The notes: generated by a model from the letters alone, not told the origin. Shown: positions 26,519 through 34,725, counted from the first letter of the stretch. The stretch is 64,000 nucleotides of DNA from Chloroflexus aurantiacus J-10-fl (GCF_000018865.1 NC_010175.1:558001-622000), one strand, 5' to 3'. Program-made: numbers and translations.

Positions 26519-27450
26519 CGCATCCACCCCTTCTTTTTGATGTAAAACAACGGTAGAATTGCGCTTAAACCCGTAAGGACGATAACTGCCCATTCTCCCC
26601 ATGGCAGGAACAACTCGGGCATTTCAGCAAAGTTCTGTCCATAAAAGGCAGCAACCAGGGTTGGTGGCGTGAAGACCGCTGTCACGATAGTGAAAACTTT
26701 GATAACATTGTTTTGCTTAAGATCGAGCATGGTCATCAACGATTGCTGAAGATTGCGAATCTTGCCATGCTGAAATTGTGCATAGCGTCGCAAGCTGTGT
26801 ATATCCGATACCAGCGTAGGTAGCGCCTGACCGAACCGCCTGCTGCTCTCGATGCGTCGTAACCAGCGAACCGCTCGGGCGATCATCATCTGGCTCTCGA
26901 CTGTCTTTGCAACCAGTTCCTCAGCTTCAGCCAGTTTGGCCACCATATCAGCAATATCCGCGACACCAACCTGACGCCCTGCCATCTGGTAACCACCACC
27001 TGCGCTGGCTACGGATGCACCAGTTTCGTCGAGACGCTCGGAAATCTCTCGAATAGTCGCATGAGCTGTGTCGTTGAGCGATTGCAGCACAAGAAACAGG
27101 ACAGAGGCCGGATCATGGCTATTGCCAGCCTGAACTTCTTCAAGCAAGATCCGGCTTGCCACATCCAACGTGCCAGGATGCGTCTCGAGACTAATGAGCA
27201 CTGACTTACCCAGGGCGAACACCACATTCGTCTCGCGGTATTCATGTTCCCGGTGAACTATCAGGTTCACCGGGATGATCAAAAAACCATACTCCTCAAC
27301 TGTCGCACGTCTGGAACTTACCAACAGATCGATACCGTACACACGCTTCACCTCTGCCAGTCGATCATCTTGATGCCGGAATAACCTCATCCAACCGGCT
27401 TGAAGCAGATGATCGTGCGCCGATGTAGCAGCGATTGCATTCGTCGTCAT
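26515..27450 (-). CDS. CorA-like transporter, YGQNF variant (third paralog)
   Basis: A 311-residue CorA-superfamily protein: a soluble N-terminal domain, long helices, then FYGQNFAEMPELFLPWGEW and a final membrane segment ending KKKGWMR. The canonical GMN is replaced by GQN, the same variant as its downstream neighbour. Start at 27450 (MTTNAIAATSAHDHL), preceded by AGGAGAC; the frame open to 27492 adds 14 unrelated residues. It is translationally coupled to the next CorA gene. GQN proteins may differ from CorA in ion choice, since this motif forms the pore-mouth selectivity filter in CorA. Confidence 0.88.
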   Translation of the reverse strand: MTTNAIAATSAHDHLLQAGWMRLFRHQDDRLAEVKRVYGIDLLVSSRRATVEEYGFLIIPVNLIVHREHEYRETNVVFALGKSVLISLETHPGTLDVASRILLEEVQAGNSHDPASVLFLVLQSLNDTAHATIREISERLDETGASVASAGGGYQMAGRQVGVADIADMVAKLAEAEELVAKTVESQMMIARAVRWLRRIESSRRFGQALPTLVSDIHSLRRYAQFQHGKIRNLQQSLMTMLDLKQNNVIKVFTIVTAVFTPPTLVAAFYGQNFAEMPELFLPWGEWAVIVLTGLSAILPLFYIKKKGWMR

Positions 27451-27546
27451 CGCAGGTCTCCTCTCTAAAACTCGTAACACTCCTGGTGGCATAACACCTG
27501 GTTATAAGGGATTGCTGGTTGTGGAGATTTGCGACACCTTCAATCC

Positions 27547-27975
27547 CTACCGCCGTGTACGTCCTATCGCGTAACCGTTAGCACGATTATCGAAGTCTGC
27601 CCATTTACGCAGGAGTAGAACCGCATCCAGGATTGCCCGCACATCACGCCGCTCAATCCATTCCGCCCAGCGCAGGGCAACGACAATGCCACAGCGCGGC
27701 AACAGCCAGAGCCAGAATCGGTCTATCGCACTGCCAGAAGGTGGCAACGGCGCATGAAGACGAGCCAGGGTACGTCGGTAGCGCTGCTGGTGTGCGCGTT
27801 TCGCATTAGCGAGAGTCAACAGCATAATCCTACGCTGCTCGTCGGGTGCTCTGGCCGCGAGTTGCTGGTAGAGCAGTTTCAGAGTTTCGTGATGACGCCA
27901 GGCCCGCTGCACTGCAAATACCAGTTCGGCCCGCAGTTCGAGCCGACTGGTAATGTAAGGTAGGATTAATCGCAT
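27547..27975 (-). CDS. Ferritin-like helical protein in the CorA operon
   Basis: A 142-residue, all-helical, strongly basic protein. Residues 15-75 (AWRHHETLKLLYQQLAARAP, then EQRRIMLL, then AHQQRYRR) look like the rubrerythrin-type domain found at the N-terminus of VIT1/CCC1-type iron transporters, but the usual ExxH metal ligands are mostly missing. The C-terminal half is also helical (RFWLWLLPRCGIVVALRWAE) and partly hydrophobic. Strong AGGAGGT before the ATG. Its place in a Mg2+-controlled transport operon hints at metal handling or a structural role; this is inference. Confidence 0.7.
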   Translation of the reverse strand: MRLILPYITSRLELRAELVFAVQRAWRHHETLKLLYQQLAARAPDEQRRIMLLTLANAKRAHQQRYRRTLARLHAPLPPSGSAIDRFWLWLLPRCGIVVALRWAEWIERRDVRAILDAVLLLRKWADFDNRANGYAIGRTRR

Positions 27976-28013
27976 GTTTCACCTCCTGGGCGCATACGCT
28001 CTGCGCCTGCATC

Positions 28014-28241
28014 TTATCGCTTGGTTACGCCTCGGATGAGGTCATCCTGAGAACCGAACATCCCCGCCGTGAGAGCTACATCTTGTACAATGTCCGCTTT
28101 AGCCAGGTGAAGAGAAGGGCGGGACACTCGTGGCGGCGAGCCAGCAATCAACCGATCTGATTGGTGCGCAGCCGATGAAACTCGAACGAAGGTTGCCTTA
28201 AGATGGTTGTTCTCATCAAGAATCCAGCGAATGATCAGCAT
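28014..28241 (-). CDS. Small hypothetical protein, first conserved-looking gene of the operon
   Basis: A 75-residue protein starting MLIIRWILDENNHLKATFVR. A strong AGGAGGGGAG precedes the ATG at 28241; the frame is open to 28262, but those extra residues have no such site. No family recognised, no membrane segment clearly predicted. It leads the ferritin-like gene by 38 nt. Existence is supported mainly by the ribosome binding site and position. Confidence 0.55.
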   Translation of the reverse strand: MLIIRWILDENNHLKATFVRVSSAAHQSDRLIAGSPPRVSRPSLHLAKADIVQDVALTAGMFGSQDDLIRGVTKR

Positions 28242-28594
28242 CACTCCCCTCCTCTCATTCATGCGCCGACCGCGCTTGCAGGCGCACTACAGTTGTCTAC
28301 TCGATCCACGCAAATGGCGGGCACGACGAATCAAGCCGGAAGCCAATAACGGCCACCGAAGCGAAAACGAGCACACCACACCTGAACTATCGGCAACCTA
28401 CCGATAGCACAACGATGGGATTGTGTGGTCTGATGTTGTGAACCAAGTGGAAGGCAGTGGCGTAGTACCGGGGGACGACGTGCTTCTGATTGGGCAGATC
28501 AACACGTCTGGTCTACGCTTGAAACAAACGGCCCTGGTCAGACTGGCTTACCAGGGCATCGCAACAAGTGAGGAGCAAGTGCTGCTGTGAGGTG
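28242..28594. other. Spacer in the CorA operon leader
   Basis: About 350 bp between the small ORF after the riboswitch and the next gene with a good ribosome binding site. A forward 50-codon frame from a GTG at 28438 (VEGSGVVPGDDVLLIGQINT) reads like protein but has no signals and runs against the operon; it may be a fossil. Confidence 0.4.
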
Positions 28595-28678
28595 CTACAC
28601 ACAGGGTAAGCGTCGTCTGATGAGGAGGTTTGTTGCGGCATTACGCCACCGCCAACGGTGACTACCACCTTCTTCCAT
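28595..28678 (-). CDS. 27-codon ORF right after the M-box terminator
   Basis: An ATG at 28678 is preceded by AGGAGG at 5 nt spacing, placed directly after the riboswitch terminator. It encodes a 27-residue basic, Trp/Arg-rich peptide (MEEGGSHRWRWRNAATNLLI, then RRRLPCV). It could be a leader peptide or a small membrane-active protein. An overlapping frame (ATG at 28740 or 28638, ending 28513) is the alternative. Coding is not proven. Confidence 0.4.
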   Translation of the reverse strand: MEEGGSHRWRWRNAATNLLIRRRLPCV

Positions 28679-28689
28679 ATGAACCTCCT

Positions 28690-28727
28690 AAGAAATAAAT
28701 GCCCCTCCAGTAGGAATAGGAGGGGCA
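28690..28727 (-). terminator. Expression-platform terminator of the M-box
   Basis: On the minus strand TGCCCCTCC (28727-28719) pairs with GGAGGGGCA (28708-28700), a 9-bp GC-rich stem, followed by TTTATTTCTT. It lies 16 nt after the riboswitch P1 and before the first ribosome binding site of the operon, as expected for Mg2+-dependent termination. Confidence 0.8.
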
Positions 28728-28742
28728 ATGCATATCTCATTT

Positions 28743-28906
28743 GCTCCCTCTTCGGTTGAGCTTAAGCCCGCATACAACGTAGTAGCAGCGCTACAGTTGC
28801 TTTAGCATAACCCTTAAGCCGAGCTATACTGTATACCCCTAAGCGTCTTTCGACGGGTCGGAGCAGCAACCTGTGTTTGTATGCAGACCGCGCCTACCAA
28901 GGAGCG
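28743..28906 (-). ncRNA. M-box (ykoK) magnesium riboswitch
   Basis: The minus-strand RNA has the M-box landmarks in order: P1 5' strand GCUCC (28905-28901), GGUAGGCGCGGUCUGC, ACACAGG and UUGCUGC, then the GUCGAAAGACGC hairpin, GGGUAUACAG, GGCUUAAGGGUUAUGC, GUUGUAUGC, the GCUUAAGCUCAACCGAAG core, and P1 3' strand GGAGC (28747-28743). Its length of about 164 nt is typical. M-boxes fold with several Mg2+ ions and switch off Mg2+ transport genes when Mg2+ is plentiful. Here it sits between a strong promoter and a terminator hairpin, upstream of three CorA-like genes. Confidence 0.93.
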
Positions 28907-28927
28907 AAACGTAACAAATCCTTGCGT

Positions 28928-28956
28928 AGTATACGTCTCGATCTAATAATTGTCAA
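28928..28956 (-). promoter_or_regulatory. Strong promoter of the M-box/CorA operon
   Basis: On the minus strand a consensus TTGACA (28956-28951) and TATACT (28933-28928) are separated by 17 nt. The predicted start near 28921 is about 15 nt before the riboswitch. Confidence 0.85.
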
Positions 28957-28960
28957 TACC

Positions 28961-29260
28961 TTATTTTGTTTTTGAGAACCAGGCTTTCTTCGGCGGAATC
29001 CCGGTAGGTTTGGGGATGTAGATTACGAACACAGCTTCGTGATAGTCCTGCAAGTAGTTGAGATAAGCCAGGTATTTCCAGTCCCTCTCTATCAGTCTAT
29101 TCTTCCATAACTGCTCAGTTGGGTTGAATGTGGGACTTTGGGTCGGTAGGCAAAGAAGTGCAATGTTTTGAGCGATATGGAGCACCCTGGTAAGCGCGTT
29201 ACTCGTTCGAGAAGCAGGACACGAAAGGTATCGGGGTAGTGTGTAACAGCAAATTTAACA
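28961..29260 (-). mobile_element. IS630-type transposase remnant (C-terminal, frameshifted)
   Basis: The frame 29185-28961 encodes a DDE-transposase tail with PTQSPTFNPTEQLWKNRLIE, where the Glu is the last catalytic acid of the IS630 family, followed by the usual YLQDYHEAVF-like helix. Upstream another frame (THYPDTFRVLLLERVTRL) continues the domain with a shift near 29190. The N-terminal half and inverted repeats are not found. It is a dead fragment next to the CorA operon promoter. Confidence 0.75.
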
Positions 29261-29397
29261 TCATCCGGCAACTCTACCTCTCCCTGTTATCTGCAACACA
29301 CTCCGTTTATACTGGCAGATCTGACAGCTATGGAATTTGGACTTAACTCTCGCAGCCTGACACCCAACCCGGTCACATCCAATTAATGTCCTTCAGG

Positions 29398-29403
29398 TAT
29401 AAT
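29398..29403 (+). promoter_or_regulatory. -10 box of the rsbT-like gene, near-leaderless
   Basis: TATAAT is 8 nt before the ATG at 29412, with no ribosome binding site between them, suggesting transcription starts at or just before the start codon. No strong -35 is seen. Confidence 0.5.
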
Positions 29404-29411
29404 GTGAGAGT

Positions 29412-29822
29412 ATGGAATCGACAACGTTTCGCATCCAGCGAGAAGCAGATGTCTACGTTGCGCTGAGCAGTGGTCGTCGCCTGGCTACTGAATTACAGTT
29501 TAGCGAAACCGACCGCACCCGCATCGAGATCTGTATTCTCGAACTGGCTCACAATCTGATACGACACGCCGGTGGCGGCGAGATGACGATCACTGTGCTG
29601 CGACGCGACGATCAGACGGCAGGGATCGCAATCGAAGCCCGCGATAACGGCCCCGGTATTCCTGATATTGAGCTGGCTCTGCAGGATGGTTACAGCACGA
29701 CCCATTCGCTCGGTGCCGGTCTACCTGGCGTGCGTCGGTTAATGGATGATTTTCACATCCAATCAACACCAGGTCTTGGAACAACAGTACGTGCAGTGAA
29801 GTGGCGGACAACACGCCGATAA
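29412..29822 (+). CDS. RsbT-like serine-protein kinase / anti-sigma factor
   Basis: A 136-residue GHKL-fold ATPase of the RsbT/RsbW type: N-box ELAHNLIRHAGGGE near 44-57, G1 box ARDNGPGIPD near 76-85, and GAGLPGVRRLMDDF as G2 near 97-110. This pattern is closest to RsbT, the stressosome switch kinase. It is followed at 9 nt by an RsbX-like phosphatase and then by a sensor kinase, so the three form a signalling operon. RsbR and RsbS STAS proteins are not in this window. Confidence 0.87.
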   Translation: MESTTFRIQREADVYVALSSGRRLATELQFSETDRTRIEICILELAHNLIRHAGGGEMTITVLRRDDQTAGIAIEARDNGPGIPDIELALQDGYSTTHSLGAGLPGVRRLMDDFHIQSTPGLGTTVRAVKWRTTRR

Positions 29823-29831
29823 TGAGGAACT

Positions 29832-30410
29832 ATGAAACTCTCGTGGGGAGCAGCGCTGCGCCCAAAAGCAGGCCAACACATCAGCGGCGACGCTTATCTG
29901 GTCTTACCCTATGCTGACAATCAACTGTTAGCTGCCGTTATTGATGGACTTGGCGGTGGCGAGGCGGCTGCTGAAGCAGCCCAGCGCGCTGTTGCCGTTC
30001 TGGAACGATATCCAACGCTTGAATTAACCGAGTTGATGCGCCAGGCTGACCGGGCACTTGTCGGTAGCCGTGGCGCGGTGATGGCGCTACTTCGTCTCAA
30101 TGCCGATCAACATACTGCCGAATTTGTGGGTGTTGGGAACGTTGGCGCGCAGGTGTATAGCGATCTGCTGATAAAACCTATCTCAAAAAACGGGATTGTC
30201 GGTTATCGCCTGCCACAACTCCTGCGCCTGAGTTATACCTACAATTCTGGCGATACCTTCGTTTTATACAGTGACGGTATATCAAGTCGCTTTACTACCG
30301 AGATGCCGCCTGATTTACATCAGTCACCACAACACATTGCCGATGAGATTCTGCATCGCTTTGGCAAGGATAGCGATGATGCAACTGTGGTTGTGGTACG
30401 CAGTGAATAA
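29832..30410 (+). CDS. RsbX/SpoIIE-type PP2C serine phosphatase
   Basis: A 192-residue PP2C-family phosphatase. Metal-binding motifs are present: GDAYLVLPYADNQ near 18-30, DGLGGGEAA near 38, YSDGISSRF near 145 and DDATVVVV near 183. RsbX-type enzymes reset stressosome phosphorylation. Linked to the RsbT-like kinase gene (9 nt) and the hybrid kinase (21 nt). The site TGAGGAACT precedes the ATG. Confidence 0.87.
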   Translation: MKLSWGAALRPKAGQHISGDAYLVLPYADNQLLAAVIDGLGGGEAAAEAAQRAVAVLERYPTLELTELMRQADRALVGSRGAVMALLRLNADQHTAEFVGVGNVGAQVYSDLLIKPISKNGIVGYRLPQLLRLSYTYNSGDTFVLYSDGISSRFTTEMPPDLHQSPQHIADEILHRFGKDSDDATVVVVRSE

Positions 30411-30431
30411 CGGAAATTACCGACTCAGCCT

Positions 30432-33068
30432 ATGAATCCCACACTCAGTCAATGGCTGCACACCCGGCAGACAGCTATCCTCGACAACTGGCCAGATCGA
30501 AACGAAGCCATGACAGGACACGTGGTTATCCAACCACGTCTGGAAACGCAACGCCTGGTGTCAGCCCTGATTGCTGCGGCTGAGGGGAATGAGTTGCCAC
30601 TGCGTGACCTGTTCAGTGAGTGGATTGCGGCTGAAACGGACGTTGGTCTGCCGGTCATGGTGCGGAACTTCCAAAACCTGCACCGCACTATTCGGGCTTC
30701 ACTTATCCAGGACACATCCAGTCTGACGCTTATCGATGATCTGGCCGATCTGTTTGATCAGGCGATTGCGATACTGGTTGAACTCTGGACTGAACACACC
30801 AGCCAGCTCATTCACGAACGTGAATTCATTGCCGCCAGCCTCGATGCTGCTTCAGCAGCAGCCGATCAGCGAGCACTGCAACTGAAGGCACTCAACGACA
30901 TTTCTCAACGTCTCTCTGCGACACTCGACCGCGACACCTTGATTGAAATTGTCATCGATAGCCTTCATCGCCTCACTGAAGCGCATCACGCCGCTCTCTG
31001 GCTGGTCGATGATAAACAGCGGATCAGGGTTGTTGCCAGTCGTGGGAGTGATGATGGCCCGCCAGTTGGTTACATTTTGCCGGATGCTAATCCAACTGTT
31101 CAGGCTGCATTTCATAAAGGTGTTTTCTGGCCTGCTCTTCCTGCCGACAATATGCAGGAGTGGATGATTGCCGGGTGTAGCGTGCTGATTATTCCAATGA
31201 CTGGCGGCGAGCGTTTGATTGGTGCCGTAACCCTGCAGGAACTTCACAATCCGCTCGATCTACGCTTTATGCAAGACCTGGCCCAAAGCATCGCCAGCCA
31301 GGCAGCGATTGCACTGCAAAATGCCGAACTCTATCACACCATTCGCACGCTCAATGCCGATCTCGAGCAGCGTGTCATCGAGCGCACCCGTGAACTTGAA
31401 GAAGAGAAGGATCGGCTGGCCACCCTCCACGCAATTGCGGCACAGGTAAACCAGACCCTCGATCTGGATCAAATCCTCAATAACTCGTTGACGATGCTGG
31501 CCCGCATTGTGCAGGCCGAACATGCATCGATTCTACTCACTGAAGAGGATAATCCCAGCCTGCTGGTCACACGCGCTATTCTGGGAACGAAGGTCTCACC
31601 CGACAATACAGTACGCTTTGCCATTGGGCAGGGCATTGCCGGTTGGGCAGCTCAGCACGGCCAGACCGTGCTTGTCCCTGATGTTGCTGAAGATGAGCGC
31701 TGGGTCACGATCCCCGGCAGCAGCCGTAAGCGCGAGGGATCGATGATCGCTGTACCGCTCTTCGTGCAGGGTGAGGTGATTGGGGTCATGACTCTCTCCC
31801 ATTCCCAGACCCACTTTTTCCACGAAGGCCATGTACGGCTGCTCAATGCCTGTGCCGGTGCGATTGCGATTGGAATCAATAATGCCAATCTCTTCCGCAT
31901 GATTAGCACCGAAGCTGAACGTCGTTATGAGCTACTTGATCGCCAGCAGAAAGAGACCAGTCAGATTGCGGCTATCTTGCAAAGCCTGCTCGATGGCGTG
32001 ATCGTGTGCGACCTGTACGGTGGCGTGATTAGCATTAATCCGGCAGCCAGCCGTATTCTGCACCGACCGCTCGAAGAGTTGCTACTCTGGAATCTGCGCG
32101 ATGTCATTCAACGTTACCTAGGGAGTCATGCGGCTGAACTACCATTGGACGATTTACTGCGGCGGCCTTTGTCTGTCAATGGTGAAGCACGCACCTTCAC
32201 GACAACAGCTATTGTCGGCGGCAAGACGGTCAACTTCTCGCTCAGTCCGGTACTCAAGGAAAATGATGAGCTGCTCGGTGCACTGCTGGTGTTGCGCGAT
32301 ATTACGCGCGAAGTGGAAGCCGACCGGATGAAGAACGAGTTTATCGGCACAATGTCGCACGAACTACGCACACCGATGACGGCCATCAAGGGATTCACTC
32401 AGTTACTGGCCATGGGTGGCCTTGGTCAGCTCAACGACACTCAACGCGAGTTCGTGAACACCATCTACAGTAATACCGAGCGTATGATTAACCTGATCAA
32501 TGATGTGCTTGAGATTACCAAGATCGAGTCAGGCAGTATTGATCTTGAATGGCGTTCACTGCATCTCGCTGAGGCATTGAGCGGAGTAATTGCTGAGTTG
32601 CAACCGCAGATCACCCAGCACCGCCATCAACTGACGATCTCAATCCCACCGGGATTGCCCCTGATTAGAGCAGATGCGATGCGGTTGCATCAGATTCTGT
32701 ACCACGTGTTGCTGAATGCGGTGAAGTACACCCCAGCCGGTGGCTCGATCACGATTGCTGCCCGTGAAGTGATGAACATTGATATTCCAGAACCGATTCG
32801 CAGTACCCTGAGTGATAATCGTCGCTATCTTTTGCTCAGCATCAGCGATACCGGTGTTGGTATTCGCCCCGAAGACCTGCCTCGTATCTTTGATCGGTTC
32901 TTCCGCGGTGAAAACTTGCTCAAAGTAGAAGCCGGCGGTACCGGCCTTGGCCTGTCTATTGTCAAACCCCTCGTCGAATTACTCGGCGGTCGGATCTGGG
33001 TCGAGAGTACGGTCGGTGTCGGTAGCACCTTCTCGATTATTATGCCGATTGCCGGTGAACATGCCTGA
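30432..33068 (+). CDS. Sensor histidine kinase with RsbR-like N-terminus, GAF and PAS domains
   Basis: An 878-residue soluble sensor kinase. Residues 1-135 form a helical domain like the N-terminal region of RsbR-type co-antagonists. Two GAF domains follow (about 160-310 and 345-495), with a coiled coil between (RVIERTRELEEEKDRLATLH), then a PAS domain (about 515-630), HisKA with His643 in MSHELRTPMT, and HATPase (HVLLNAVKYTPAGG, DTGVGI, GTGLGLSIV). No membrane segment or receiver domain. The N-terminus ties it to the upstream RsbT/RsbX genes, an unusual combination of a two-component kinase with a stressosome-like module. Confidence 0.9.
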   Translation: MNPTLSQWLHTRQTAILDNWPDRNEAMTGHVVIQPRLETQRLVSALIAAAEGNELPLRDLFSEWIAAETDVGLPVMVRNFQNLHRTIRASLIQDTSSLTLIDDLADLFDQAIAILVELWTEHTSQLIHEREFIAASLDAASAAADQRALQLKALNDISQRLSATLDRDTLIEIVIDSLHRLTEAHHAALWLVDDKQRIRVVASRGSDDGPPVGYILPDANPTVQAAFHKGVFWPALPADNMQEWMIAGCSVLIIPMTGGERLIGAVTLQELHNPLDLRFMQDLAQSIASQAAIALQNAELYHTIRTLNADLEQRVIERTRELEEEKDRLATLHAIAAQVNQTLDLDQILNNSLTMLARIVQAEHASILLTEEDNPSLLVTRAILGTKVSPDNTVRFAIGQGIAGWAAQHGQTVLVPDVAEDERWVTIPGSSRKREGSMIAVPLFVQGEVIGVMTLSHSQTHFFHEGHVRLLNACAGAIAIGINNANLFRMISTEAERRYELLDRQQKETSQIAAILQSLLDGVIVCDLYGGVISINPAASRILHRPLEELLLWNLRDVIQRYLGSHAAELPLDDLLRRPLSVNGEARTFTTTAIVGGKTVNFSLSPVLKENDELLGALLVLRDITREVEADRMKNEFIGTMSHELRTPMTAIKGFTQLLAMGGLGQLNDTQREFVNTIYSNTERMINLINDVLEITKIESGSIDLEWRSLHLAEALSGVIAELQPQITQHRHQLTISIPPGLPLIRADAMRLHQILYHVLLNAVKYTPAGGSITIAAREVMNIDIPEPIRSTLSDNRRYLLLSISDTGVGIRPEDLPRIFDRFFRGENLLKVEAGGTGLGLSIVKPLVELLGGRIWVESTVGVGSTFSIIMPIAGEHA

Positions 33069-33105
33069 TCCGTCTGCTGACTGAGGGCATTATGGCAGAG
33101 TATGC

Positions 33106-33111
33106 TATAAT
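33106..33111 (+). promoter_or_regulatory. Extended -10 promoter of the C26 hydrolase pair
   Basis: TGCTATAAT (TGn plus TATAAT) lies about 40 nt before the ATG at 33157; the -35 is not clear. GGAGGA at 33144 is the ribosome binding site. Confidence 0.55.
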
Positions 33112-33156
33112 GCGCACTCATAACATCGACATAACCTCACTACGGAGGAAGCACAA

Positions 33157-33909
33157 ATGACGCCTCTGATTGGAATATCATGCGGCACCTTCCGTGATCG
33201 CGACTGGTGCCCGCCATCTTATGGACATCGCCAAACTTATGTTGACGCCGTGTTGCAGGCAGGTGGAGCGCCGATCTTGATCCCACCACTCCTCGATAGT
33301 GCAACACTACGGACGATCTACGACCGCCTGGATGGATTGCTCCTCGCCGGCGGTGGCGATATTTCACCAAATCACTATGGTGATCAACCACACGAGCGCC
33401 TTGGTGCGATTGACCCCCCGCGTGATCTGATGGAATTACGGCTGGCACGCTGGGCGGCTGCCGATGGTAAACCTCTGCTCGGTATCTGCCGGGGTGTGCA
33501 GTTGATTAATGTTGCCCTTGGTGGTTCACTCTACCAGGACATTCCTTCACAACTCGATACAGCCATCGATCATAACCTCTCGTATGCGCGTGAAGACTGG
33601 ACATACATGGCCCATTCGATCACGATAGCCGCCGACTCCCGGTTGGCACAGGCACTGGGGACAACGAACTTGATGATCAATTCGCTGCACCATCAAGCGG
33701 TGCGGCGGGTTGCTCCCGGCTTGCGTGCCGTTGCCTGGGCACCGGATGGGGTGATTGAAGCTCTGGAGGGTGATAGCCAGCACTTTATTGTTGGCGTACA
33801 GTGCCATCCTGAAGCCCTTCAGGCTACGGTTGATCCACGCTGGCAAGGTCTTTTTGCGGCATTTGTCCAAAGCTGTAGCGATACGCACCGGCAGAGTCGT
33901 GCTGCCTGA
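33157..33909 (+). CDS. Gamma-glutamyl-gamma-aminobutyrate hydrolase-like protein (peptidase C26)
   Basis: A 250-residue class I glutamine amidotransferase-like hydrolase of peptidase family C26 (PuuD group). Nucleophile Cys111 lies in LLGICRGVQL, and the His-Glu pair is in VQCHPE near 221-226. The neighbouring LYQDIPSQL and SLHHQAV segments are characteristic. PuuD-type enzymes split gamma-glutamyl amides, as in putrescine breakdown; substrate is not proved here. It has a close paralog directly downstream. Confidence 0.9.
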   Translation: MTPLIGISCGTFRDRDWCPPSYGHRQTYVDAVLQAGGAPILIPPLLDSATLRTIYDRLDGLLLAGGGDISPNHYGDQPHERLGAIDPPRDLMELRLARWAAADGKPLLGICRGVQLINVALGGSLYQDIPSQLDTAIDHNLSYAREDWTYMAHSITIAADSRLAQALGTTNLMINSLHHQAVRRVAPGLRAVAWAPDGVIEALEGDSQHFIVGVQCHPEALQATVDPRWQGLFAAFVQSCSDTHRQSRAA

Positions 33910-33924
33910 TCACCGTGAGGCTGT

Positions 33925-34692
33925 ATGAACAATCAGTATCGTCCGCTTATCGGTATTACGACCATGCATAGTGGTACCAGCGCCGATGGTCGCGAATTGC
34001 AGGCGGTGCGTCCGACCTATCTGCGGGCCATCGAGGCGGCTGGCGGTATCCCACTCATCATCTATCTGACCGATGATATGAGTGCAGTGCGGCGATTGTA
34101 CGACCTGTGTGATGGTATTTTGTTGCCCGGTGGTGATGATGTTGATCCGGCCTATTATGACGAGCCGCCCCATCCGAAGCTCGGTGCGGTAGATCGCCAG
34201 CGTGATGCGGTCGAGATTGCGCTGGCGCGTTGGGCACATGCCGAACGTAAACCGTTACTGGGTATTTGTCGTGGGCTGCAAGTCATCAACGTGGCTCTGG
34301 GTGGATCACTCTACCAGGATATACCTTCGCAGCTTGCCACCACCATCGATCATCGAGCGAATACCCGTACCAGAGCCTGGACAGAACTGACCCATTCCTT
34401 ACACATTCTCGCCGACTCGCGACTGGCTACCGTTCTGCACACGACCGACATCGGCTGCAACACCATGCACCATCAAGCGATCAAGCAGCTCGCTCCTGGT
34501 CTGCGTGCGGTTGCCAGTGCACCTGATGGTATTATCGAGGCATTTGAAGCGCTCGATGACCATTACTTGCTGGCCGTACAATGCCATCCGGAACATCTTT
34601 GGGATAGCAGTGAACCACGCTGGCAGGCACTGTTTGCCGATTTCGTCAACACGTGCCGTGAACGAGCGACGAATGCGCATCAGGCTTCCTGA
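33925..34692 (+). CDS. Second peptidase C26 amidohydrolase (tandem paralog)
   Basis: A 255-residue protein with the same features as its upstream neighbour: catalytic Cys in LLGICRGLQVINVALGGSLY, then HHQAIKQLAPGLRAVASAPD and VQCHPEHLW. The two diverge mainly at the N-terminus and around 130-165, indicating an old tandem duplication and perhaps different substrates. GTGAGG lies before the ATG. Transcription is probably shared with the upstream copy (15-nt gap). Confidence 0.9.
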   Translation: MNNQYRPLIGITTMHSGTSADGRELQAVRPTYLRAIEAAGGIPLIIYLTDDMSAVRRLYDLCDGILLPGGDDVDPAYYDEPPHPKLGAVDRQRDAVEIALARWAHAERKPLLGICRGLQVINVALGGSLYQDIPSQLATTIDHRANTRTRAWTELTHSLHILADSRLATVLHTTDIGCNTMHHQAIKQLAPGLRAVASAPDGIIEAFEALDDHYLLAVQCHPEHLWDSSEPRWQALFADFVNTCRERATNAHQAS

Positions 34693-34725
34693 CGTGAATA
34701 ATCACCTACAGTATCATCTCCTGGT

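Noticed and set aside
28513-28740. 75-codon minus-strand frame starting inside the riboswitch 3' end
   Set aside because: It would be translated through the terminator hairpin and overlaps the better-signalled 27-codon frame; an internal ATG at 28638 is possible but unsupported.
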